From contig CM077595.1 in NCBI GenBank assembly GCA_039654915.1, forward strand, positions 83,741,501-83,805,500: DNA of 64,000 nt. The letters run 5' to 3'. Positions within the stretch are counted from its first letter, which is position 1; every line of letters starts with the position of its first letter. Made by a program: the position numbers and the translations under genes. A model generated the notes under the pieces. It was given only the letters and a program-made list of their open reading frames with translations. It was not told the origin of the DNA and did not search any database. This document shows positions 22,760 through 35,340 of this stretch, piece after piece. This DNA is from Aquilaria yunnanensis. Taxonomy: Eukaryota; Streptophyta; Magnoliopsida; Malvales; Thymelaeaceae.

Positions 22760-24600
22760 CTTTAGATGTCCACTCCGGTTTTATATTTTTGTTTTATATA
22801 TATATATATTTTTAGAAAACCTTGTTTGTTCTTTTACATTTTCACGCATTACTTATTCTTTTGTATTTTAGTGTTTATATTTACAGGCCTACTTGTTATT
22901 TTAGAAAGCAATGTATGTTCTTTCCTTTACATGTTTTTTTTTTGTTACCTAAGTATTTGTTCTATAGAAAGCACCATTTGTTCTTATATATGACTTTGTT
23001 TCTATAAATTTCTTGTTTTTTGTCTTCTGGTGTTTGTTCTTTCAGAAGGATATGTTTGTTCTTTTAGAAGCGTTTCTTTGTTCTTTTAGAAGGCAATATT
23101 TGTTCTTTCTTCTACATGTTTATTTTTTGTTATTTAAGTGTTTATTATTATAGAACGCACTATTTGTTCTTATACATGACCCTGTTTCTATAAACTTTTT
23201 GTGCTTTTGTCTTCTGGTGTTTGTTCTTTCGGAAGAATATGTTTGTTCTTTTATAGGGATATCTTTGTTCTTTTAGAAGGAAATGTTTGTTTTTTCTTTT
23301 ACATGTTTATTTTTTGTTACTTAAGTATTTGTTCATATAGAATGCACTGTTTGTTCTTATAGATGACCCTGTTTCTGTAAACTTCTTGTTCTTTTGTCTT
23401 CTGGTGTTTATTCTTTCAGAGGGATATGTTTGTTCTTTAAGAAGCACATTTTTGTTCTTTTAGAAGGCAATGTTTGTTCTTTCTTTTACATGTTTATTTT
23501 TTCTAATTTAAGTATTTGTTCTTATACATAACCCTGTTTCTATAAACTTCTTATTTTTTTATCTTCTGGTGTTTATTCTTTCAAAATGATATGTTCGTTA
23601 TTTTTTAAAGGCATCTTTGTTGTTTTAGAAGGCAATATTTGATCTTTCTTTTACATGTTTATTTTTTGTTACTTAAGTATTTGTTCTTATAGAAGACACT
23701 GTTTGTTCTTATATATAAACTTTTTTCTATAAACTTATTGGTTTTTGTCTTTTGGTGTTTGTTTTTTTAGATGGATATGTTTGTTCTTTTAGAAGGGCAT
23801 CCTTGTTCTTTTAGAAGGAAATGTTTGTTCTTTCTTTTACATGTTTATTTTTTGTTACTTAAGTGTTTGTTCTTATAGAATGCACTATTTGTTCTTATAC
23901 ATGACCCTGTTTTTGAAATTCTTGTTCTTTTATCTTCTAGTGTTTGTTTTTTCAGAATGATATGTTTGTTCTTTTTTAAGGGCATCCTTGTTCTTTTAGA
24001 AAACAATATTTATTTTTCTTTCTTTTACATGTTTACTTTTTGTTACTTAAGTATTTGTTTTTATAGAAGACACTGTTTGTTCTTATACATGACCCTGTTT
24101 TTGTAAAATTCTTGGTTTTTATCTATGGTGTTTGTTCTTTTAGAAGGACATCTTTATTCTTTATGAAGAAAATGTTTGTTCTTTCTTTTACATGTTTATT
24201 TTTTGTTACTTAAGTGTTTGTTCTTATAGAATACACTGTTTGTTCTTATACATAATTCTGTTTTTGTAAACTTCTTATTCTTTTATTTTCTAATGTTTAT
24301 TTTTTCAGAAGGATATGTTTGTTCTTTTAGAAGGGCATCTTTGTTCTTTTATAAGACAGTTTTTTTTTCTTTTACATGTTTATTTTTTGTCACTTAAGTG
24401 TTTGTTCTTATAGAAGACACTGTTTGTTCTTATACATGAACCTGTTTCTGTAAACTTCTTGTTTTTTGTCTTCTGGTGTTTGTTCTTTCAGAAGAATATG
24501 TTTGTTCTTTTAGAATGGAATCCTTGTTCTTTTAGAAGGAAATGTTTGTTCTTTCTTTTACATGTTTATTTTTTGTTACTTAAGTGTTTGTTTTTCATCT
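22760..24600. repeat. Tandem repeat inside LTR, ~185-bp period, ~10 copies
   Basis: The marker word TGTTACTTAAGTGTTTGTTC and variants starts at 22943, 23128, 23315, 23501, 23667, 23853, 24041, 24204, 24389 and 24574. Seven spacings are 185-188 bp and two are 163-166 bp. Each unit also has shorter internal echoes of TTTGTTCTTTTAGAAGG and CTTTTACATGTTTATTTTTT. The plus strand is strongly T-rich. The array is contained inside the solo LTR and is not flanked by other satellite DNA. Confidence 0.85.
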
Positions 24601-26084
24601 ATGGAAAATAAAGATTGAACCTTTATTTAATTATACAAACATTATACAGCCATATAAATAATAATAAAAAATCTCTCAGATAGCATACTAATAAAATGTA
24701 CTACATACCTACCTAAAAGAATGAATCTTTTTTTTTAATTGTTCCAAAAATGATATTGAAGAGTTTTCCTCTTTTGTAATCTCTTGGCATTTAATTTATC
24801 TTGTCATCCTTATTTAAATTCTCACTACACAACATCATAAAATATATTTGAGATGTATTAACAATATTTGCTAAATGTTAAAATTTCAAGTAAAAAAATA
24901 ATTAATTTTTTATTTGTTAAATATATTGGGTATTCACGGTTATATTAGACTTCATTTAATCCGGATCAAATCACATCAGATTCCATTTAATCATTTTTTT
25001 CATAATTCTGTATCTTCCATTCATATATATCATTATCATTATTTAAAGCCTACAAATCCTCTATTTTTATATACAATTTCAACAAAAGTAATACTGGAGA
25101 AGCATGTTCAATATCAATATACTTATGTAGTAAAACATTCATGATATTCGTAAGAAAAACAAAAGAAAAGGCCAATAGTATATAAAGCGGTAAAAATCAA
25201 TTTATTATGTTGTGGAATAAAAGAAATGTTAGGAAAAATTGAAAAAGTGCTATTCATAAGGGAGAAAAATAAAATAAAAAAAGAAAGTGGGAAGGTGCTA
25301 TTTCGTCCAGGATGGATTTCACTAGTACATGCACGGTTTTTTTAGCGCAGGCGCATATGTGCGCCTGGCGCACACAAGAATCAACCTTCGAAAATTCTCC
25401 TCTCCCTTTCTGCCCAAATGTGACTTATATTTATACTATAGGAGGTTTAAAACGTGATTAACAAGGTTTTGAGAGTTTAAATGTGATCCAAATCAGATTT
25501 GAGAAGATTAGGATATAATCTGGCGAAATACCAATTTAAGTAAAAAAAAAACTCTCCAGCTGCCTATTTTGCCGTAAATTTTTTGCGAATTCCAATTTGA
25601 CCCAAAACTTCTAGGATTTGTCAGATTAGCCCAAAACTTTGCAAAAATAACCAGATTTTCCCAGAATTTCATAAAATCATCAGATTCAGCTCAAACTCTC
25701 TAAAATTGACAGGTTTGCCCCAAACTTTTGAATTTTGCTCAAAACTTTCTAAAAATCCCCAGTTTCATCCCAAACTTTTTTTTTTTACCCAAATTGACCC
25801 TACAGGACTTTTAGGACTCTAAATTAGTACCTAAACTAAATTAACTCCTATTTCTACCCTAGATGACCACTTAAAATTTCTAAAGATTTGTAGACCAAAA
25901 TAACAATATAACCTAAATGTGACTAGACTAACTAATTATGCAAAACCCTAAAAATGACAAAAATGAACCAAATTCCTAACAAATGACCAAATAGTCCCTA
26001 AAAATGAAAAATGCCACATAAATTATTTTTCCTAATCTAAAACTGAAACAAAAGTCAATGCCCGGACAAAATTGGGTGTCAACA

Positions 26085-26328
26085 ATGGGTATAATAATCC
26101 ATTGAATAACATTTCTTTTTGTTATGTAATTGAGTTTTTATTAATTTTTCCAGGTTGAGTAAGTAAAAAAGTTCCTAAAAATTTAATTAGATTATGAAAA
26201 AAATGTACTCACCGGATTATTATATTTATGAAGTATTTTTTTTAATAACATTGATTTCGGATAAAAAAATCCATAAATATAAAAGTAAGTCTTTTTGAAT
26301 TAATCTAATTTATGTTTGAATGAATTGG
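26085..26328. repeat. Fold-back MITE, array unit 8 (right part)
   Basis: After the solo LTR the family sequence resumes with GGGTATAATAATCCATTGAA, then the inner and right arms, ending ATGAATTGGACC. Array-type sequence continues to about 26392 (CATAACTAACAATTATTTC) and then stops, which marks the right edge of the whole array. Confidence 0.6.
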
Positions 26329-26395
26329 ACCTAAATAAACAATATTAGTATTTGTTTGATATTATATGATGTTTCCATAACTAACAATTATTTCT

Positions 26396-26801
26396 TTAAT
26401 TCGAAACAAGTCATAGAGGGAAAATAACTCTTCATACATAAATGGACCTATTTGAACAAGTTATGGCAAGAAAAATGTTGGACAAGAATAACATTTAGTC
26501 TCCATAATGATTTTTTTTATGAAGTCTCCATAATGTTTTCAAATATAAGAGCTTTTAAAATTCTAGATTTTCTTTATTGGTAAAAATATTAATATGTTAT
26601 ATTCAATAACAAATGAGAGGATACAAAGATTAGGCCATCAAGAAGCTGGAATTACTACCCACGAAAAGGCACTCCCCTGCGGTCATTTGAAATCACACCC
26701 TATTTTTTATTGCCCCATATATATTGTTAAAGCAATATTCTACCCATAAGCAAATTAATGTAGTCTACCTATACCATATCCAAAAAATAAAGATGTTTGG
26801 A
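26396..26801. other. Non-coding gap
   Basis: AT-rich sequence between the end of the eEF2-relic array and the Mutator-like element. I see no gene, repeat unit or RNA in it. Confidence 0.5.
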
Positions 26802-28156
26802 GGGTAAAATCCAAATTTAGTCCCCTAATTTTAAGGGTCGTCCTAATGTGGCCCCTTAACTCAAAAAGTGACTATTAAAGTCCCTTAACTCAACTCGTGT
26901 ATTCTATTCTGGTCCCTACCGTCAGTTAAGGCGTTAATTCGGATGGAAATTGCCTATGTGGCACCCCAACTGCCACTTGGCATCCTCTTTTATAACAATA
27001 AGTGACAAGACTGAAAGGATAATAAATCTATAGGTAGAATAGACACAGATGAATAATCCTAAGGACCCAAAACATAATTTAACCCAATCTTCTTCTTCTT
27101 CCCCAATCTTCTCCGTCGATGAGCAAGACTACACTCCAAGTCAATCTGGGTCAATTTCCGACCGCAACGGCACCCACTCCGTAGCCTCCTGGGAAGTATC
27201 ATTGTAAAAGAAGAGCTGAAAAACTCTTCAAATGCAGTGGAGCTTCGTCGTCTACCCCTCTCTTTGATCTGCTCATCCCTCATCCCCTCTCTCTCCGCCC
27301 TTCTCTCTCGCCTAGGTCTCTCCCCCTCTGCCTCTCTCTCGCCGACCTCATCTCTCTCTCTTGCCGAACTCGATCGAATCGGATGTCTCTCTACGTTGAG
27401 AACAGCGAGCGAAGAATCGCAAATGCCGGAAGCGTGGGAATCGCAAACGCCTGGGAGTGATTACCTCCGATGCCACCTCGATCTCGCCGCCGTTCCATCC
27501 TTCGACCGGAACACGAAAGGCTGCCAGATGCGTTCCCAGATGCGTTCCTAGATGGTTCGAATGGGCGTCGGAGGTCGAATCGGAGGACGTTCTTTCAACC
27601 CGTCCGACGAGGAGAGGTAACGATTCCCAGCCTGTCTTAAAATATTATCAGCGATCCGAAAGTTGTAGCGAAGATAAATCAGATGATCGACATCGAGCCT
27701 TAGAGCGCTGGCAGCGATGTTGATCCTATACGATTGACCGACGAATTCCCGGTGACGGGTCGGCGTCAATGGCGGCTAAAGGATGAGAGAAATGATGGAA
27801 GAGGACGGCGACGCAGAAGAAGGAGGAGGGGGCGACTAAGGAGAAGGTCGGCGGAGGTGAATTGCGGCGGACGAGGGAGACAGAGGACAAGGGCTGCGGG
27901 GAGGGGGGAAATTAGCCCTTTAAGTCCCTAAAGTTATATATTTTGTCAATTCTAGTCTAAGATTTATTATGGGACCCAAAACAGGGTTAGCATAAGCCAC
28001 ATCAGCAAAATCCGTGAGAGATAACGTCTCATCTCACAATTGGGACTACAATAGGACACGATTCTTAAGTTAGGGGACTTTAAGATACAAAAAAACAGTT
28101 AAGGGACCACATTAGGAAGAACCTAAAAGTTAAGGGACTACAAATGGATTTTACTC
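26802..28156. mobile_element. Mutator-like element with long TIRs and GC-rich cargo (Pack-MULE candidate)
   Basis: The ends are GGGTAAAATCCAAATTTAGT on the left and, inward from the right, GAGTAAAATCCATTTGTAGT. The inverted similarity continues for well over 100 bp (TCCTAATGTGGCCCCTTAAC against TCCTAATGTGGTCCCTTAAC). A 10-bp direct repeat, GATGTTTGGA, flanks it at 26792-26801 and 28157-28166, as expected for Mutator-like transposition. No transposase is present. The middle (about 27080-27910) is GC-rich, with several overlapping open frames, unlike the surrounding DNA, which suggests captured host gene sequence. Confidence 0.8.
27080..27910. other. Cargo of the Mutator-like element, origin not recognised
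   Basis: Composition changes sharply to about 50-55% GC. On the plus strand it begins with pyrimidine-rich TCTCTCTCCGCC-type sequence like a 5' UTR or low-complexity leader, with an open frame from about 27237 to 27551. Toward the right it becomes purine-rich (GACGGCGACGCAGAAGAAGG). None of the translations matches a domain I know. It may be exon pieces from one or more host genes; which strand was coding is not clear. Confidence 0.4.
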
Positions 28157-28429
28157 GATGTTTGGACTTAAGACAAATCCCTCTTTGTTAGTCTTTTGTT
28201 GTTGAATACAAAATTATTTCTTGTTATCCTATGATCTAATTAACAACACTCATCATAGTTGCCTTGCAACCTTGAATCTATTCTCTTGATAAATGAAAAG
28301 GTGGCTTTGCCTCCAGCAAATGAAGAAGATAAGGGCTAACTGTTGCATGAACTTAATTGTCACCACTATCGAACTAGATGCCATACTGTCTTAGGGATAA
28401 ACACTATGAACAATGGCATAATGTATATC

Positions 28430-28600
28430 TTCATTGTAGCAACAACAAAGAGGATAAAGATCATCTTGTATTTAGACTCAGTGGTGAACCAAGTTTTGTC
28501 TTGTTAATTGGAATCCTGTGAAGCAATGCTTTCCAAATGAAGACATCCACATTTTCTGGAACCTAGTTGTTTCGACATTTAGCAGCTGAGGATGGTGCTT
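28430..28600 (-). pseudogene. Possible LINE 3'-end fragment (zinc-binding reverse transcriptase tail)
   Basis: On the minus strand one frame reads VDVFIWKALLHRIPINKTKL, resembling the zf-RVT region of plant LINE polyproteins (KxFxWxxxxxRxPTxxxL). Stops follow within 20 codons, and I cannot place the expected cysteines. A short, uncertain relic. The rest of 28167-29298 shows nothing I can name. Confidence 0.4.
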
Positions 28601-29319
28601 CCCGGAAAATAAGATTATTTGTAGAAAGTAATATTTCACAATTTTTAAAGTATAAAAATGATCAATAAAAATGGCATGAAGCATAATATTGTATTTGGTT
28701 AGATTAATAAAAAGATTTTCTTGTTATAGTAGAGGTTAGCCCTTTTTATTTTTGAAAGGACTAACCCAATTTCTCGAGTAGAAAAATGATTTCTAGTAAA
28801 CCATGAATTATACATCTCTTTTCAGAAAATGTGATTACAAGAAATTATTTCACTGGGATAGCAAAAATAAGATAGATTTAGTGTTAGGGGAATCATGTAA
28901 TAAAAATGATTCTTATTTAATCTTCTCTAGAGTTCCTCCAATTTTGAAGGCAGTGGATAAGCCGGAAAGAAAGGATTAAGAGAGTTTTGAGTGGCCTTCG
29001 AATTGTTTGGAATTGGGAGATATTTAGTCCTCAAATTGTGTTAAAGAGAGTTTTGGATGGAATAGCATGTTGTCTTGCACATCAACGAACACTATAGAAA
29101 GTGCATCAGGGCGAAGTGACCTTCCAATCATAGCAAAATCATCTCGTGTGAAGAATCGGTCAACAAAGTTAACAAATTATTAAGGTTACCTATTTTGACG
29201 GGGTGTGAAGGGTTGGCTCTTAAAATATATGATGAATTAGAGACTTTAAAAAGTGGGGAAAAGAGGCACAAAAAGTTTGACTCTCGTGGGAAAAGCTTCA
29301 CTACTAAAAAAAAAGGGAT

Positions 29320-29880
29320 TTACCAATGACATTATTACCAACGGCCTAGTCGTTGGTAAATACCTACGTGCAGGAGCGTTGGTATTTTTTTCTAACGCAT
29401 TGGTAGAGAATGAATACTGCTTCGGCTTTTTTTCCAACGGCTTAGCCATTGGTAAATACCAATAGGCTTGACCATTGATAAAGTTTCCAATGTGCACGCG
29501 TTGGTAGAATTGTTTTTACAAATGGGCTTGATTTTGTGGGCTAATTTACCAATGGCTAGGCCGTTGGTAATTACTAAATGAAACGGTGCGTTTGATGTAT
29601 ATTTTTACCAACGGCAGGATTGTTGGTGTTTTTTTTTGCAACATGCACGCGTTGGTAGAGAATGAATACTACTTCTGCTTTTTTTTTTCCAACAGCCTAG
29701 CCATTGGTAAATACTAGTGGGCTTGATCGTTGGTAAAGTTTCCAACATGCACGCGTTGGTAGAATTGTTTCCACAAATGGGCCTGATTTTGTGGGCTAAT
29801 TTGCCAACGGCTAGGCCGTTGGTAATTATTAAATGAAACGGTGCGTTTGATGTATATTTTTACCAACGGCCTAGGTCTTT
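29320..29880. repeat. CACTA left subterminal repeats, including a ~240-bp tandem duplication
   Basis: Dense copies of ACCAACGG/CCGTTGGT in both orientations. In addition the segment from ACGCATTGGTAGAGAATGAA (about 29394) to TTTTTACCAACGGC (about 29622) recurs from ACGCGTTGGTAGAGAATGAA (about 29647) to about 29870, giving a tandem duplication. These arrays serve as binding platforms for the element's own proteins in known CACTA transposons. Confidence 0.8.
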
Positions 29881-29884
29881 TTTA

Positions 29885-30210
29885 AAACTCGTCTTCCTCT
29901 TCTAGCAGCTTCAGTCGCGACATTTCGTGAAACCATTAACCATTGCTCTCTGCCGCCGCATTTGTCGCCATTGCCGGTAACAAAGCTCGAGGACCGCCGG
30001 TTTGCGTTCGTTTTCCGTCCATTTCACAGATCTGGTGCCACTTTTTCAGGTATGGGTCTATATTTACGCTTTTCGTCAATTTTCAGTACATAAATGTAAT
30101 TTTCTTTAGATTGAGTTTTTTAGCTCCATTTTTTCAGTTCGTACCTTCATCTCTGAGCTTCCAGGGTTGCCCATTGTTATTCCTCTGCTCGTGAAGTTGT
30201 CAGAGGTAAA
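29885..30210 (+). promoter_or_regulatory. Likely leader region of the CACTA transposase gene
   Basis: The sequence after the subterminal repeats changes to pyrimidine-rich CTTCCTCTTCTAGCAGCTTC followed by mixed-composition DNA and a possible exon end around AGGTATGGG (30049). Its place between the terminal repeats and the first transposase exon, as in other CACTA elements, suggests a promoter and untranslated exon. No TATA box is obvious. Confidence 0.35.
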
Positions 30211-30505
30211 TTTTGTTGTATTTTTTACTATGTCCGTAATTTTGAAACGGTCTTGAGGTAAAAAATTGTTTTTTATTATTTATGTTGCGATTAAAATTTT
30301 TTTATTGTGATTGTGGTTCCAACATTACTCTGGGTATTTGATTTGGGTATTTTTCAATTAGTTTTTATTAATTATTTTTAATTTGTGGGTAATTTTAGTG
30401 ATGGAAAAGGTGAATATGCAATTTATTTGTATATTTTCATGCTAATTGGTTGATGACTTATGGTTTAGTTTGAGTGATTTAGTCTTAATGGTTATATTAT
30501 GTCAT

Positions 30506-31440
<935 letters not shown>

Positions 31441-31642
31441 GATAATTGAAAGGATGTCTTTTGTTATACATATATTTTGTCGTTGTGATACATATGTGGG
31501 AAGGGTATAAATCATTATTAATATTATTATTGACGATATGATGGTTTGTTGTGTAAGATGATATATTGTCAAATAATAGTTTTGTGATTGCGAACTTTGA
31601 TGATTATGTCTTTTATACGATTACCAACAGATTTAGTTTGTA

Positions 31643-34600
31643 ATGGAGTTGGGCCATAGTTGGATGTATAGTAACCGTTTCTTGCCTGGCCGAACGGGTT
31701 ACACACATGAATGGGAGTCAGGGGTTGATGAATTTATTTCATTTGCACACATGAGTGGGAGTCAGGGGTTGATGAATTTATTTCATTTGCTGTCGCTCAT
31801 CCTGAAACAATGAGCGGGTTAAGCATTCGTTGTCCTTGTTGGAAGTGTAAGAATTTGTGGATTAGAGAGTGTGACGAGGTCATAGCTCATCTGTACAAAT
31901 GGGGGTTCAAGCCTTTTTACTTGAATTGGACCATTTAATGAAGCATTAGATACAGACCCGGGTGCGGGTGGCTTTGATCACTTTGAGTAGGGGTCTTCGA
32001 CGAATCCATACGAAATGATGGTATTAGATGTTGTTGGCCTTAATTACTCACAATTTCCTGAAGACAATGATGCGCAGCTGAATCAAAGTGCACAACAATT
32101 TTTTAATCTATTGAATTCCGCATCAACTTCTCTATAGGATGGGTGCCAAAATCATTCTAAATTATCTGCAGCTATCCGTCTTCTTAACCTTAAGTCAGAG
32201 TATCACATGTCACGGGCATGTTTTAATGGCATTGCGTAATTGATGAAGGAGACTCAACCTATAGATAGCAAGATGCCATCAAATTGGTTTGAAACGAAGA
32301 AATTAGTTTCGCAGTTGGGGCTATCTCATCACAAGATTGATGTATGTGTTAATGATTACATGTTGTTCTGGAAAGATGAAAGTAATTGTCATAGTTGTAA
32401 GTACTGTGGAAGTGAGAGATATAAGCCAAAAAATGGTGGTAGGAGTAAAGATCGGCTAAGAAAAACCATGCATTACTAACCACTAAGCCTCCGTCTGCAA
32501 CGCTTATTTGTGTCATTGTCAACAGCAAAGTAGATGAGGTGGCATCATGAGCAAACACCACTCCTAGGTGTTCTAAAACATCTATCAGATGGTGAAGCTT
32601 GGAAACATTTTGATCGGACCTACCTATGGTTTGCTTCGGAACCACGAAATGTCTGGTTGAGGTTGTGTGCCGATGGATTTACACATTTTGGACCATTTGG
32701 AAAACAATACTCTTGTTGGCCTGTTATCGTAACTCTGTATAATTTGCCACGTTGGATGTGCATGAAAAAACCCTATATGTTCCTTTCGTTGTTGATTCCA
32801 GGTCCTTGTAGCCCAAATCATAAGATTGATGTTTATCTAGAACCTCTAATAGAAAAGCTAAGGCATCAGTGGGATGATGGTATTGAAACATGGGATGTGT
32901 CATTGAAAGAAAATTTTATTCTTCGAGCAGCATTACTATGGACCATAAATGACTTTCCGGCATATGGCATGCTTTCAGGATGGATAACATATGGTCAATT
33001 GTCTTACCCTATTTGTATGGGCGAAAGTAAGGCATTCCAACTTAAGTATAGCGGAAAATTTTCTTTTTTTGACTGTCACCGCCAATTTCTTGCCCGGAAC
33101 CACCCATATAGAAGAAATAGTAATTGTTTTAAGAAGGGGAAGTTAGAGAAGTCATTGACTCCCTTGCGCTTGTCAAGTAAGGCTATATTTGAAAGAATCT
33201 TCTGGCTTCCATCAATTGCACAAGATGGTCCACAACAACACCCGTGTGATTATGGTAAATCACATAATTGGACGAAGTGAAGCATTTTTTGGGAGTTACC
33301 CTATTGGGGGACGAACTTAATTAGCCATAACCTTGATGTCATGCATATTGAGAAGAACGTGTTTGAGAATATATGGAACACTGTTATGGATGTTAAGAAC
33401 AAAACGAAAGACAATGTTAAGGCACGGAAGGACCTCAAAATTTATTGTAATCGCCCGGAGTTAAACATTGTTCCCCTTGATGATGGTCGTTCATTCAAAC
33501 CAAAGGCGAGGTTCATATTCGATGTTAATCGAAGGCAGGATGTTCTCGCTTGGGTGAAATCTCTACGACTCCCTGATGGATATGCCTCGAATCTTGGGAA
33601 ATGTGTTGATAGCTCTGGTTGCAATATGTATCGTATGAAAAGTCATAATTGTCATGTTATGATGCAAAGGCTTCTCCCCATTGCCGTTGAAGCGCTTCCC
33701 GAGAATATATGGAAGCCATTAACGAAGTTAAGCCTACTCTTTAAAGACTTGTGCTCTCTAGAGCTTCATGGTAATCACTTGTTGGCGTTGGAGGCCAATA
33801 TTCCAATTATAATTTGTAAGCTTGAGAGAATTTTTCCTTAGGTTTTTTTTGATGTCATGAAGCATCTCCCAGCTCACTTACCATATGAAGCAAGGGTTGG
33901 AGGTTCTGTTCAGTATCGATGGATGTATAAATTTGAGCGGTGCATGCATGGCCTTAAAATGAAGGTATCTAATACTGCTCATGTTGAGGGATCGATATGT
34001 GAAGCATACCTTATAGAGGAGACTTTCATTTTTTGCTCTCATTACTTTGAATCCCAAGTTCCTTATATGATAAACCGAGTTCCGCAAAATAATTATGGTG
34101 GTCCTGTCTCCTGTAATGGTGAGTTGTGGTCCATGTTCATCTATCCGGGACATCCATATGGTGCATGTAGATATAAATTCCTCACAGATGATGAACTCAG
34201 ACTTGCAACCACATATGTTCTTCTAAATTGTCCTGAGATCAGGTCATATCTAAAGTAAGTCATCTATAATGATCATCCAGTAGTTTGATTATTTTGAAGT
34301 TCGGTATTAATCATCCGACAAAATTAACCTATTTTCCTACTCCCCTCATTTGATCACAGTATGTTTGTGGATCAGGCAAGGGACAATGCACCCGATATTA
34401 CCATGTCTGAGATGGACATACACATTGAAAATAACTTTTCAAGCTGGCTTCGACAATATATACGCTAAATTCCACTCATTATGTATTGCAATATGTCAAT
34501 TTTTAAAGTTCCAGATATATTTTCCTAAAATGACATTGTTTTACATAGGTTGATGACCCATGTAACAATATAGTCGATAACATCTTGTGGGATGTTACAT

Positions 34601-35340
34601 GTGGTCCCTCACGTCAAGTTGAGACATGGCCTGTTTATTTCACAAATGGTTACAAGTTTCACATAAGTTAATGAGGCAATGAAAAATCAACATTTAATAG
34701 TGGAGTATGCATACGAAGCACGGGTTCAAGGGAATTTAAATGTGATTTTTATGGTATATTAGAAGAAGTCATTCAACTCGAATATCTTGGCTATCCACAT
34801 AAGAATGTTGTCTTGTTTAGGTGCAACTGGTTTGACCCAACACCTGAATGTGGAACCCGAATCCATAAACAGTTTGGTTTAGTTGAGATCCGGGATAGCC
34901 GCAGATATCATAAGTTTGATCCTTTCATTCTAGCATCACAGACTGACCAAGTTTACCACACTTCTTATTCGACAAAGTCACGTGAGAAAAACGGGTGGTC
35001 AGCTGTTATGAAGATAAAACCTAGATAGATCATCCAGTATAAAATTGTTGACAAGGATGATGTTTATCAAGAAAGTGGAGCTGTTATGAGTCAAACAATT
35101 GAAGATGACCAAGTTGAGGAGTTAGCTGACCCGGGTGTCGGTGATGATATTGAAGAACATGTTCAAAGCATGGGTGTAATTAGGCTTGAAGAAGATTTTG
35201 TTGAGGATGAGGGTTTTAATGACGATACAGATAATGAGGAGGAGTTTCAATCCGATGAAACTGACACTGATGAAGCTGAGGAGTTTGACGGTACTGGAAG
35301 CACTGGTTGGGTGAATGAAGATGGCAGTGACTTTGATTAG
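31643..35340 (+). pseudogene. CACTA TNP2-type transposase relic (Transposase_21)
   Basis: Domains appear in the usual order. 31643-31940 is the transposase-associated domain (ATG start, CPCWKCKN, IAHLYKWGF), broken by a 44-bp tandem duplication. 32009-33280 is the first part of Transposase_21 (PSNWFETKKLVSQLGL, MRWHHEQ, FASEPRNVWLRLCADGF, LLWTINDFPAYGMLSGW). 33290-34258 holds the ELPYW and DVMHIEKNVFEN motifs, LRLPDGYASN, and the DUF4218-like YRWMYKFER...VEGSICEAYLIEE. 34715-35030 is a DUF4216-like part (VVLFRCNWFDP, YHKFDPFILASQ). 35086-35340 is a very acidic tail. Stops occur at several otherwise conserved codons, for example one at a position usually Trp (LxDGC), one at Gln (IAxLMKE) and one before SIFWELPYW. 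The protein cannot be made. Confidence 0.9.
31701..31788 (+). repeat. 44-bp tandem duplication disrupting the transposase-associated domain
   Basis: The segment starting CACACATGAATGGGAGTCAG is followed immediately by a second copy starting CACACATGAGTGGGAGTCAG, with one difference. The repeat length is not a multiple of three, so the frame shifts into an early stop. With a single copy the domain would read through into PETMSGLSIRCPCWKC. Confidence 0.9.

Larger units (their letters stand above)
21342..26084 (-). mobile_element. Solo LTR of a Tat/Ogre-like Ty3-gypsy element
   Basis: Read on the minus strand the element begins TGTTGACACCCAATTTTGTC and ends GATTGGTAGCGACTCC...TTACTACA. These ends correspond to the LTR at 58969-62213 (TGTTGACACCCAATTCCGTC ... 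GATTGGTGGTGACTCC...TTGCCACA). It is flanked by the exact 5-bp duplication ATGGG (21337-21341 and 26085-26089). No gag-pol lies inside its 4743 bp, so only an LTR is left, consistent with LTR-LTR recombination. It holds a TATA-like box on the minus strand (AGTATAAATATAAG, about 25424-25437), a GC-rich block (22140-22420), two copies of a '..ATCTGATAAGATTTATGGTTT..' word near its 3' end, and an internal tandem array (22760-24600). It splits the eighth array unit. Confidence 0.85.
2345..26392 (-). repeat. Tandem array of eEF2 5'-end-derived units (about 2.1 kb each, ~7.5 copies)
   Basis: The same succession of sequence recurs with starts near 2345, 5341, 7455, 10736, 15071, 16758, 18859 and, after an insertion, 26085. 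After removing insertions, units are about 2.0-2.16 kb, except the fifth (15071-16757), which has lost its eEF2 exon. Reading each unit left to right on the plus strand: a fold-back MITE of about 330 bp; an AT-rich block of about 900 bp; a degenerate copy of the 88-nt eEF2 coding exon (minus strand); a copy of intron 1; the 3' end of the ATG exon (the word ACCATCTTGACAGGATTTCA and variants, matching ACCATCTTGACAAGATTTCA at 53824-53843 of the real gene); and sequence resembling the 5' UTR intron. The order and spacing match the real gene at 53651-53876. The MITE sits at the same place in every unit, so it was present before amplification. Confidence 0.8.

Noticed and set aside
22700..23007. Phe/Tyr-rich frames that look like membrane proteins
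   Set aside because: T-rich repeat units translated in several frames, not conserved between units.
22760..24600. CRISPR-like or centromeric satellite array
   Set aside because: The units are long tandem copies with no unique spacers, so not CRISPR. The array is bounded by one LTR, so it is not a free satellite here.
27237..27551. 104-codon frame in the Mutator-like element as a separate host gene
   Set aside because: Low-complexity Ser/Leu-rich start, no domain, and located between transposon ends. Recorded only as cargo.
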